Source: Candidatus Sabulitectum sp.
GTDB taxonomy: Bacteria; Fermentibacterota; Fermentibacteria; Fermentibacterales; Fermentibacteraceae
DNA length: 20,991 nt
Assembly: GCA_023145935.1 (NCBI GenBank)
Contig: JAGLDB010000013.1
Location: 1 to 20,991, forward strand
Direction: 5' to 3'
In this document: positions 15,403 to 20,991 of the stretch, piece by piece
How the letters are laid out: each line of letters starts with the position of its first letter
How positions within the stretch are numbered: the first letter of the stretch is position 1
Program-made: the position numbers and the translations under genes
Notes under the pieces: model-generated
What the model saw: only the letters and a program-made list of their open reading frames with translations
Databases searched by the model: none
What the model was told of the DNA's origin: nothing

Positions 15403-15735
15403 TCAGTAGATACAGGCATCCAGCAATGCTTGAGCTTCAGCGAGCAGATCAGGTGCTGCCTTTTCAATAAACTTGACATTTCTAGCATGGAAATCTATTG
15501 ATTTTATCTGCTCTATCATAACAAAACCGGTTACGCCTTCTGCATGAACAGGCAGGTGAAAAGGGTAATTGCGGAATGTTTTTGTCAGTGGGCAAACAAA
15601 GGCCAATCCTGTTTTCTGATTGAATAAACTCTTGCTGATAACCAGTACTGGTCTACGCCCACTCTGCTCATGACCGGATTGGGGATCAAAAGAAACAACA
15701 ACGAAATCTCCATGCTTGGGTATGTAGGCAGCCAT
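15403..15735 (-). CDS. mazF: MazF/PemK family endoribonuclease toxin
   Basis: 110 residues. MazF signature: KHGDFVVVSFDPQSGHEQSGRRPVLVISKSLFN with the conserved Gly-Asp, Pro, GxEQxGxRP, then VCPLTKT with the catalytic-site threonine, and VMIEQIKSIDFHAR. The arginine of RRP and the Thr of LTKT, which form the active site in the family, are present, so the toxin looks functional. It cleaves RNA at specific sequences when free of antitoxin. Its ATG directly follows the TAA of the antitoxin gene with no gap, so toxin translation depends on antitoxin translation. It ends facing the glycosyltransferase gene 43 bases away. Confidence 0.94.
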   Translation of the reverse strand: MAAYIPKHGDFVVVSFDPQSGHEQSGRRPVLVISKSLFNQKTGLAFVCPLTKTFRNYPFHLPVHAEGVTGFVMIEQIKSIDFHARNVKFIEKAAPDLLAEAQALLDACIY

Positions 15736-15984
15736 TTACCACTCCTCAATTCCTTCAGATTTTCCCCAGTCTGTTTCCTTGACTTTGTAATCTGCAGGGA
15801 TTTCAGCAACAAGATTCTCTATACAGTACTTCCCCCTGATTCTTCTCACAGGAGTAATTAGAATAGTTCCGTCATCCACTCTGATGCTGACCTCATCTTC
15901 CACAGCAAGATCGGCTTCTTCAAGTATGCTCCTGGGAAGTCGTAATCCCTGGCTGTTTCCCCATCTCTGGATTCTGGTATTCAT
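15736..15984 (-). CDS. mazE: MazE family antitoxin (AbrB-type DNA-binding)
   Basis: 82 residues. The start at 15984 is chosen because GGAGG lies six or seven bases upstream; a TTG two codons earlier would be too close to it. The N-terminal half is an AbrB/MazE swapped-hairpin DNA-binding domain: IQRWGNSQGLRLPRSILEEADLAVEDEVSI then ILITPVRR. The acidic, Trp-containing C-terminal tail (DYKVKETDWGKSEGIEEW) is the part that blocks MazF. It represses its own promoter in known systems; here a promoter with 9-base direct repeats lies just upstream. Confidence 0.94.
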   Translation of the reverse strand: MNTRIQRWGNSQGLRLPRSILEEADLAVEDEVSIRVDDGTILITPVRRIRGKYCIENLVAEIPADYKVKETDWGKSEGIEEW

Positions 15985-15998
15985 AAACAACCTCCAAC

Positions 15999-16018
15999 GT
16001 ATAGCCCATGTATAGCCC
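15999..16018 (-). promoter_or_regulatory. Direct-repeat operator overlapping the mazEF -10 box
   Basis: GTATAGCCC occurs at 15999-16007 and 16010-16018, an 11-base period or about one DNA turn. The second copy overlaps the -10 TATACA. A site for MazE or MazEF autorepression is the natural reading. Confidence 0.55.
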
Positions 16019-16037
16019 TCCGCGTCACGCGTGTCAA
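16009..16037 (-). promoter_or_regulatory. mazEF promoter
   Basis: On the minus strand TTGACA (16032-16037), a 17-base spacer and TATACA (16009-16014). The predicted start is near 16002, giving a short leader that carries the GGAGG before the mazE ATG. Confidence 0.8.
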
Positions 16038-16429
16038 CAAGTAAACTTCCCTTTATGTTTCTACCGGAATTGAATCACCTGTAAAGAAAGAGAAACCAGT
16101 ATGTACAGTCTGTTGTTATTTTCGCTTACCGCCCACAGTCCCTGATCATTGATGCTTTTTACAAGAAGATGTCGCCTTCTCTGAATTCTCAAAAAAATTG
16201 TGATGGATTCGGGTTGGGCGCCAGACTTTCTGCAAACCGCAGAAAGCACTGGAAGTTCTAATTTCAGACGATCACACCAGATCGCATCCCTGAAGCCGCC
16301 GAGGTTCGTGCGCGTGACTCAGATCAATTGAATAATGTGAAGCGCAACTACTACTCTGATCCCTTTCTGATTAAGAAAATTCCGTACTCTGTGCAAACAT
16401 GACAATTGTTTCGTAAAAAGCAAACAACA
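16038..16429. other. Gene-free stretch between mazEF promoter and wtpC
   Basis: About 390 bases with no convincing gene: the only frame of any length (62 codons, minus strand, 16061-16249) has no ribosome site and an unremarkable composition. The stretch holds a strong hairpin at 16221-16252 (listed separately) and a weak AT-rich inverted repeat (TTGTTT ... AAACAA, about 16407-16428) right after the wtpC stop. Confidence 0.6.
16221..16252. ncRNA. Strong hairpin of unknown role
   Basis: CTTTCTGC (16226-16233) pairs perfectly with GCAGAAAG (16239-16246) around an AAACC loop, and CCAG/CTGG extend it past a 1x2 internal loop. About 12 pairs in 32 bases. It lacks a T-tract on either strand. It could be a terminator, a transcript-end stabiliser for the wtp operon, or part of a small RNA. 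Confidence 0.35.
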
Positions 16430-17464
16430 CTAATAGACATGAATTGAAGAGGCTTTCCATGACAGCCAAACACTCATACCTGAACCGAGACCGAGTTCCC
16501 GAAGTGATGCCGGTGAGATAACCGCTGAAAACACAGTGGATTGGCACCGTACATCAATGAGAAAACTGTATCCCTCGCGGACGATATCAATAACCTTCCC
16601 CTGAAAGTGATTCCTTTCACTGGTATGTCCCCGACGGCAATCCGTGGAAACAACTATTGATTCAGGAGAAATCGCGATGTGCCCTGTTTCCGACTCATAC
16701 CCCGCTACTACAGAAATTTCAAGACCATCACTAGTAACCGCCTTCTCTTTTTGAAATGATACTGAAAACACATTTTTCATTCCAACAAAAGAAGCCATAA
16801 ATGGAGTAACCGGTTTAAAAAATATCTCATCTATAGTGCCTTGCTGCTCTATTTCCCCGCAATTGACAACAGCTCCAGCTGTTCCCAGAGACAGGGCATC
16901 CGAAAAGTCATGTGTTGCCATGATAAACGTTGTTCCTGTTCTTCTGTGGATATCCTTTAACTCCTGTCTCAGTCGCCCCCTGAACTGAGGATCAAGTGAA
17001 CTCAACGGTTCATCAAGAAGCACCACTGAAGGATTTGTGGCGAGTGCTCTTGCCAGAGCGGTTCGCTGCTTCTCCCCCCCGCTTAATGTTCCCGGAAATC
17101 TGTCCAGCAGGCTGACCAAATCAAGCATCTCCACCACATCCGAAACAGACAAACCGCCCTTTCCGCCCCACTTCTCACCATAGGAAATATTCTGGAGAAC
17201 CGTAAGGTGTGGAAAAAGAGCACTGTCCTGATAAACAATACCAACATCCCTTTTGCCCGGATTCACATTTGTCACATCACGACCAAATATCTCTATCGAG
17301 CCATGCTCCAGCCTGGCAAGCCCTGCAACACTTTCAAGAATAAGTGTTTTGCCCGACCCGGTGGGACCCATAAGTATAAAAAAACTTCCCCTGGGAATCT
17401 CCAGATCAACAGGTCCCAGCACGAAAGAAGAAAAGGTACTTCTGATCCCCTTTAGCTTTATCAT
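16430..17464 (-). CDS. wtpC: Tungstate/molybdate ABC transporter ATP-binding protein
   Basis: 344 residues. ABC domain with Walker A GPTGSGKT (33-40), Q-loop Gln79 in VYQD, signature LSGGEKQR (127-134), Walker B VVLLDEP (147-153) and the switch His in MATHDFSDA. The C-terminal ~110 residues form a regulatory TOBE/MOP-like region (ending GLGSGMSVWLSWKASSIHVY) as in ModC/WtpC, where oxyanion binding can inhibit transport. Start ATG overlaps the stop of the permease gene by four bases. It energises uptake of tungstate or molybdate with the two genes upstream. The assignment to Wtp, not Mod, rests mainly on the binding protein. Confidence 0.9.
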   Translation of the reverse strand: MIKLKGIRSTFSSFVLGPVDLEIPRGSFFILMGPTGSGKTLILESVAGLARLEHGSIEIFGRDVTNVNPGKRDVGIVYQDSALFPHLTVLQNISYGEKWGGKGGLSVSDVVEMLDLVSLLDRFPGTLSGGEKQRTALARALATNPSVVLLDEPLSSLDPQFRGRLRQELKDIHRRTGTTFIMATHDFSDALSLGTAGAVVNCGEIEQQGTIDEIFFKPVTPFMASFVGMKNVFSVSFQKEKAVTSDGLEISVVAGYESETGHIAISPESIVVSTDCRRGHTSERNHFQGKVIDIVREGYSFLIDVRCQSTVFSAVISPASLRELGLGSGMSVWLSWKASSIHVY

Positions 17465-18258
17465 CCTCTCTCCTTTACCTTTGCAGCCTGTCCTGCTGTA
17501 GCAAATCGGAGGGCAATAAACACCAGCAGACTCACCACTACCAGAATAAAGGCTACAGGCTGGCTGTATCGAAGACCATATGCCTCATACCTTTCGTACA
17601 TCAGAACTGGAGCAATCATGGGATGATACGCCACCACCACCACTGCACCGAATTCACTAAGTGCTCTGGCAGCACTCATTATCAATCCTGCCAGAATACT
17701 TCTCCAGGCCAGCGGGAGGGTAATTCTTCTGAAAGTTACAAACCTTGAGGCTCCAAGGCTCATTGAAACATTCTCCAGCCTGGGCGAAACAGAAGCAAAC
17801 CCCTCCCGAACCGCATTAATAAAAAAGGGCATTGCAACAAATACCATCACTGCGATTATTCCAACCTTGCTACCCATTACCCGTATTCCAAGATCAATCA
17901 AAATTCGGCCAAACCAGTGATTACGCCCGGTTACTCCAAGAATCGCGATACCTACCACAGGATGCGGAATAACAATTGGAATATCTACGATGCTCATGAG
18001 AAAACGTTTTCCGGGAAACTCTTTTCTTGCCAGCAGGTATGCAAAAGGAATTCCTGCAATAAGACATATGAGAGCAGTCACGCCAGCTGTATAAAGACTA
18101 AGCAGCACCGAGTCCACAACAAGTTTATCGGTAAGTGCATCAATTATGGCAGAAGGCTCTGGAGCACTCATCATGCTGGCCATGGGCAACACAAGAAATG
18201 CCATTACAACAACGGCCGAAACAATACTTACCCAGAAGAATACCCCCTTGTTAAGCAT
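17461..18258 (-). CDS. wtpB: Tungstate/molybdate ABC transporter permease
   Basis: 265 residues, about six membrane helices, with the binding-protein-dependent transport motif REGFASVSPRLENVSMSLGASRFVTFRRITLP (the EAA loop that docks to the ATPase) and SAARALSEFGAVVVVAYHP, characteristic of ModB/WtpB-type permeases. It forms the inner-membrane channel. Its ATG is five bases after the wtpA stop and has only a weak ribosome site, so it is probably coupled to wtpA translation. It overlaps wtpC by four bases. Confidence 0.92.
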   Translation of the reverse strand: MLNKGVFFWVSIVSAVVVMAFLVLPMASMMSAPEPSAIIDALTDKLVVDSVLLSLYTAGVTALICLIAGIPFAYLLARKEFPGKRFLMSIVDIPIVIPHPVVGIAILGVTGRNHWFGRILIDLGIRVMGSKVGIIAVMVFVAMPFFINAVREGFASVSPRLENVSMSLGASRFVTFRRITLPLAWRSILAGLIMSAARALSEFGAVVVVAYHPMIAPVLMYERYEAYGLRYSQPVAFILVVVSLLVFIALRFATAGQAAKVKERG

Positions 18259-18263
18259 GCGGG

Positions 18264-19208
18264 CTATTCAGTAAAAACGACAATTGAAGCAGGTATTTCT
18301 GCAAACACAGTATTTGGTGAAACTCTAACAGGAGAAAATGGTGGCTGACCCATTTCTGCAAGCACCGCCAAGCCACCGTCGGAGCTAAGAAGGAAAGCAA
18401 CAAGAGCTTCAGCGGCTTCCAGGTTTGGAGCATCTCTGAGAATTGTTACACCATAGGCAATGGGAGCGCCTGTCACAGTTCTGGTCGACCCCGGCTGACT
18501 TCCGGCGACCTCGGTGGAAACAGTCGCGTAAAACTCTGCCATATCAGGATTACCAAGATTCACGTCCGCAGGCAATTCTATGTAGTCCAGGTTGTGCTGA
18601 ACTGCTACTGAAAGGTACTCGAAAGCATAATCAAGATGGCCACTCTGAAGCAGCGATATCAATTCAACAGACTTCGGTCTGATGTTGGCTTCATTTCTTC
18701 CGCTGATCAGCTCTTCATAAAGGCCATCCTGCTGGTAATAACTCTCGGTAAGTTGAAGAGTAAGCAGCGTTCTGTAACCGCACGGATCGGCGTTCGGGTC
18801 TGAGTGTCCCCACTGAACACCGTCACGACCAAGAATTTCAAACCAGTTGTCAGAATTAACTTCTGAAGCAAATCTGCTGTCAGGCACATAACAAAGAACC
18901 ATCTGGTTTGTTGCAAAAACACAATTCCAGTCAGTATACTGATCAATAAGCATATAATCAATAACTCTGTAGTCAGCCGAAGCCATCACATCGCACTGAC
19001 GGTCAAGCTCTGTTATCTTTCGTGCACAGGCAACACTTCCACCTGGCTCCCGCTGCAGATCAACATCAGGATACATCTCTTCAAACATCTCTTCAATGGT
19101 CTCGAAAGGAACTGTAAGACTGCCGGCGTGAAACATGGTGATCACACCCTGAGGAACTGCCATACTCACAAAAGCAAATGTCATTACTGCAAAGAACGCT
19201 TTTCTCAT
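18264..19208 (-). CDS. wtpA: Tungstate-binding protein WtpA-like (extracytoplasmic)
   Basis: 314 residues with a signal peptide (about 1-20; no lipobox seen, so probably soluble periplasmic). Strong WtpA pattern: ITMFHAGSLTVPFETIEE, YPDVDLQREPGGSVACARKI, CDVMASADY, a DWNCVFATNQMVLCYVPDS strand and NSDNWFEILGRDGVQWGHS followed by DPCGYR. These include the Ser, Asp and Glu/Gln positions that give archaeal-type WtpA its six-coordinate oxyanion site with high tungstate affinity. It delivers tungstate or molybdate to the WtpBC importer. First gene of the operon, with AGGAG eight bases before the ATG. It implies a tungsten- or molybdenum-dependent enzyme in the genome. Confidence 0.93.
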   Translation of the reverse strand: MRKAFFAVMTFAFVSMAVPQGVITMFHAGSLTVPFETIEEMFEEMYPDVDLQREPGGSVACARKITELDRQCDVMASADYRVIDYMLIDQYTDWNCVFATNQMVLCYVPDSRFASEVNSDNWFEILGRDGVQWGHSDPNADPCGYRTLLTLQLTESYYQQDGLYEELISGRNEANIRPKSVELISLLQSGHLDYAFEYLSVAVQHNLDYIELPADVNLGNPDMAEFYATVSTEVAGSQPGSTRTVTGAPIAYGVTILRDAPNLEAAEALVAFLLSSDGGLAVLAEMGQPPFSPVRVSPNTVFAEIPASIVVFTE

Positions 19209-19216
19209 TTTTTTCT

Positions 19217-19253
19217 CCTGATTACATCTAACAGATCAGCCTGATTACCATCT
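19217..19253 (-). repeat. Imperfect direct repeat in the wtpA leader
   Basis: CCTGATTACATCT (19217-19229) and CCTGATTACCATCT (19240-19253) differ by one inserted base and are 23 bases apart. The proximal copy overlaps the wtpA ribosome site on the minus strand. A translational or transcriptional control site is possible. Confidence 0.4.
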
Positions 19254-19263
19254 GTGAAGAGTC

Positions 19264-19292
19264 GAATATACCGATATTCCCCAAGGACACAA
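19264..19292 (-). promoter_or_regulatory. Candidate wtpABC promoter with an operator dyad on its -10 box
   Basis: On the minus strand TTGTGT (19287-19292), 16-base spacer, TATATT (19265-19270). The dyad GAATAT-N4-ATATTC (19264-19279) covers the -10 box, as expected for a repressor site. Confidence 0.45.
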
Positions 19293-19711
19293 CGCCAGGA
19301 GCACGCCCGAAAATAGAACATTAGCATCAGTAACCACACGAAGGGCTATAAACCAATTAATTATCGGCGAATAGCACTACTGGTTACCTTACTAATATCT
19401 GATTCAGGGAAAGAAATACAATTGTCGGTATGGAAGAAGAATCCTTTACATTTACCGGGCCCCATCTTGGTATCAGCTACAATATCTATTTCTAACAGCA
19501 AAACCTTCTCCGAAAACACTCCCCCGCCTGGCAAGGGAATACAAAATTGCATTAACAAAACTGGATTGATCCTGACATGAATGAAGATAGAGAAAAACCA
19601 GTCTCCTTCAGCTTCAGCTTTTTCACTGATCGTTTCAACGAAAATGTGAAATGGAATCAGGTATATTCAGGTTTGAATTCAAAAATCGCTTAAAACAAAA
19701 GAGGAATCACA
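19293..19711. other. Long gene-poor stretch upstream of wtpA
   Basis: About 420 bases between the divergent wtpA and the small gene at 19712. No convincing long gene: a 65-codon minus-strand frame (19361-19558) has no ribosome site. A 38-codon plus-strand frame (19577-19693) ends 18 bases before the next gene and is listed separately. A TATATT at 19662-19667 could serve as -10 for the 19712 gene, without a good -35. Confidence 0.5.
19577..19693 (+). CDS. Possible 38-residue small protein
   Basis: ATG at 19577 to TAA at 19693: polar N-terminus MNEDREKPVSFSF then FFTDRFNENVKWNQVYSGLN. It ends 18 bases before the ATG at 19712, a spacing like that of operon members. No good ribosome site precedes the ATG and the frame is short, so it may be chance or a leader peptide. 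Confidence 0.2.
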   Translation: MNEDREKPVSFSFSFFTDRFNENVKWNQVYSGLNSKIA

Positions 19712-20164
19712 ATGTATATCATGCTGCATATTTTCCTGACTGCCTCGCTTATGTCAACAGGGCTCAATACTGTTGATGTGTTTCACAAGGAGATGCCACC
19801 ATCTCAGCAGACACTTGAAATGGTCAACACAGTTCTCTCTGAATTCGCTGACGAGTACGAGATCGCATACCACCTGATCACCGACACCGCTTCTTCAGGG
19901 ATTATCCAGCAGTACAATCTGCCGGGTACTCACTTCCCTTTTGCCATAACAGTTAATGAAAAGTACTCAGCCACTATCAACGAGGAAACAATCTTCTTTG
20001 TACACTTCCCCCTGTTCATGCACGGAATCGGCAGACATGAGGGCAACTGGTCCATGGATCATCTCCAGCAAGTTCTTGCTAACACTTCGCTTTTGATAGA
20101 TGAGAACATACCTCCAGTTCTTGACGAATCAGAGGAAACAACGGAATGCCCCGAGGAAGAATAG
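19712..20164 (+). CDS. Small exported protein, thioredoxin-like remnant fold without CxxC
   Basis: 150 residues with AGAGGAA before the ATG. A hydrophobic N-terminus (3-16) is a likely signal peptide or anchor. The middle (EMVNTVLSEFADEYEIAYHLITD, then LPGTHFPFAITVNEKYSATI) follows the helix-strand-cis-Pro-strand course of a thioredoxin fold, with FPFAITVNEKYSA matching the region after the cis-proline. No CxxC is present, so thiol redox activity is unlikely. A conserved-looking block FFVHFPLFMHGIGRHEGNWSMDHL, rich in His and Trp, may bind a metal or ligand. The acidic tail carries one cysteine (TTECPEEE). Function unknown. Confidence 0.75.
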   Translation: MYIMLHIFLTASLMSTGLNTVDVFHKEMPPSQQTLEMVNTVLSEFADEYEIAYHLITDTASSGIIQQYNLPGTHFPFAITVNEKYSATINEETIFFVHFPLFMHGIGRHEGNWSMDHLQQVLANTSLLIDENIPPVLDESEETTECPEEE

Positions 20165-20463
20165 AAGACCGCACCCACAAAAACGAAACGTCAATGAGAT
20201 TAACGCCCTTACTTATTGAGGCCTGCGAGACTAAACAGTCTGGTATACTGATCCAGACACTTGCTAGAGCCCGTCCGAAAAGGCATTCTTCTCAGAGTCC
20301 AATCCGGTTTGACAGTAGAAAACAGTGCATTTCTCGAACAACCAGGTATAATTTCACACCTGGTTCGGGTATTCAGGCAACACTCCCAGGTCATCGCTGT
20401 CGAAGAATACACCCCCTCCATTCGAGTTGCATAACTCTATACGGAACAAAGAGGCATCCTGAT
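20165..20463. other. Gene-free stretch before the transposase
   Basis: No convincing gene in these 299 bases. They contain a hairpin at 20340-20365 and the left half of another at 20454-20472. GAGCCCGTCCGAAAAGG near 20267-20283 resembles the outer-end sequences of some insertion sequences and may mark the edge of the element; this is tentative. Confidence 0.45.
20340..20365. terminator. Hairpin after the 19712 gene
   Basis: Perfect 8-bp inverted repeat AACCAGGT / ACCTGGTT with a 10-base loop, 176 bases beyond the stop at 20164. No T-tract follows. Possibly a terminator, or part of the insertion element. Confidence 0.4.
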
Positions 20464-20472
20464 TCAGGATGC
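20454..20472 (-). terminator. Hairpin at the 3' end of the transposase gene
   Basis: GCATCCTG-ATT-CAGGATGC, 8-9 perfect pairs with a tiny loop, overlapping the TGA at 20464-20466 on the minus strand. It may end transcription or shield the transposase gene from outside reading. Confidence 0.45.
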
Positions 20473-20991
20473 TTGAAGCATTTTTGCCCTTTCTTGCCTT
20501 TGCCTTTTCTCGTTCCTTTCTTCAACAATAATCATCTGTCTGAAATTGTATACAATCACTTTCTGAAGCATCTCAAGCCTAACCGATTCAATGTTACGAC
20601 GGCGAAGCTTGCCGAACCCAAGCACATCTTTCAACACAAACATGAGAGACTCAACTGCTGAACGCATTCTACGAGCTTCAGTTAATTCTTTGCTTATCCA
20701 ATCCATGTCTGAAGTAAGCTTTTTACCCTTCGCCCCGTTGATACTGACCCAGTTAACACCTTCAGCTTTTACTTTTCTTACTCCTTGATTTGAGGAATAC
20801 CCGTCATCAGCACTTACGCATGATGGTACAACTCCCGTATTTTTTATGGATCCTTTCACAAGAGGTAGTAATTGAGGTGAATCAGCTGCATTACCCTCTG
20901 GTACAATAAGAACGGTTACAAAACCATTCTGACTTCTACCAAGTTGTGGGCGGTAGCCTACAACTGTCTCACGATCACCTTTTGTGATAAA
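20464..20991 (-). CDS. DDE transposase, C-terminal part (truncated by window edge)
   Basis: The frame stays open from the right edge (first residues FITKGDRETVVGYRPQLGRS) to TGA at 20464; at least 175 residues are visible. DRETVVGYRPQ, FVTVLIVPEGNAADSPQL, SADDGYSS (likely catalytic Asp), SINGAKGKKL and RSAVESLMFVLK (likely catalytic Glu) match ISNCY/IS1182-like transposases, ending in LEMLQKVIVYNFRQM. No frameshift is seen in the visible part. The N-terminus and other inverted repeat lie outside the window. Confidence 0.9.
   Translation of the reverse strand, partial: FITKGDRETVVGYRPQLGRSQNGFVTVLIVPEGNAADSPQLLPLVKGSIKNTGVVPSCVSADDGYSSNQGVRKVKAEGVNWVSINGAKGKKLTSDMDWISKELTEARRMRSAVESLMFVLKDVLGFGKLRRRNIESVRLEMLQKVIVYNFRQMIIVEERNEKRQRQERAKMLQAS

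Noticed and set aside
16061..16249. 62-codon minus-strand frame in the gap before wtpC
   Set aside because: No ribosome site, no domain, and it spans the strong hairpin.
19209..19360. Molybdenum-cofactor riboswitch before wtpA
   Set aside because: I could not find the conserved core or its paired arms in the leader.
19361..19558. 65-codon minus-strand frame upstream of wtpA
   Set aside because: No ribosome site and no family pattern; probably chance.
20209..20421. 70-codon minus-strand frame next to the transposase
   Set aside because: Translation has no recognisable pattern and covers a hairpin and a candidate element end.
1..20991. CRISPR array, tRNA or rRNA genes
   Set aside because: No regularly spaced repeats, cloverleaf-like stretches or rRNA-like sequence were seen.

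Overview
The window looks like chromosomal DNA of an anaerobic, Gram-negative-type bacterium with moderate GC. The supporting signs are a lipobox lipoprotein with a 6-bladed propeller, a secreted protein ending in a Por/FlgD-like C-terminal sorting-type domain, archaeal-type tungstate uptake genes, and a thioredoxin reductase that has lost its NADPH-phosphate motif. This combination resembles uncultured FCB-group lineages such as Fermentibacterota, but that placement is an inference. Gene starts are mostly marked by AGGAG-type ribosome sites, and several sigma70-like promoters can be read (for example TTGACC-17-TATAGT and TTGACA-17-TATACA).

Layout. 1-1256: the end of a thioredoxin-like gene and trxB (+), closed by a strong hairpin shared with the next, convergent operon. 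1262-4657 (-): a compact four-gene unit of secreted SUMF1/FGE-fold protein, DUF1576 membrane protein, small unknown protein and second SUMF1-fold protein. This is the best candidate here for an undescribed system. 4771-6282 (-): a DUF2164 protein and a 6-bladed propeller lipoprotein. 6457-8150 (+): an ABC exporter pair. 8311-9357 (+): a secreted protein with its own promoter, followed by a decayed fragment of a second ABC permease gene (about 9380-9439).

9556-13047 (-): cupin and OsmC-family genes (overlapping), a zinc-ribbon membrane protein, and a large VIT-VWA protein with a TonB/AgmX-like C-terminus. 13136-14185 (+): a solitary ThiS-like sulfur carrier coupled to an EamA transporter. 14256-15359 (+): an MJ1255-type glycosyltransferase. 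15403-15984 (-): a complete mazEF toxin-antitoxin pair with a readable promoter and a direct-repeat operator. 16430-19208 (-): the wtpABC tungstate/molybdate ABC transporter, with a dyad over its probable -10 box. 19712-20164 (+): a small protein of unknown function. 20464 to the right edge (-): the C-terminal part of a DDE transposase.

How the genes fit together. Tungstate uptake, thiol redox control and OsmC suit an anaerobe that handles oxidative stress. The wtp operon implies tungsten or molybdenum enzymes elsewhere in the genome. The secreted SUMF1 proteins, the VIT-VWA protein, the propeller lipoprotein and the sorting-domain protein form a prominent cell-envelope component. No rRNA, tRNA or CRISPR array was seen.
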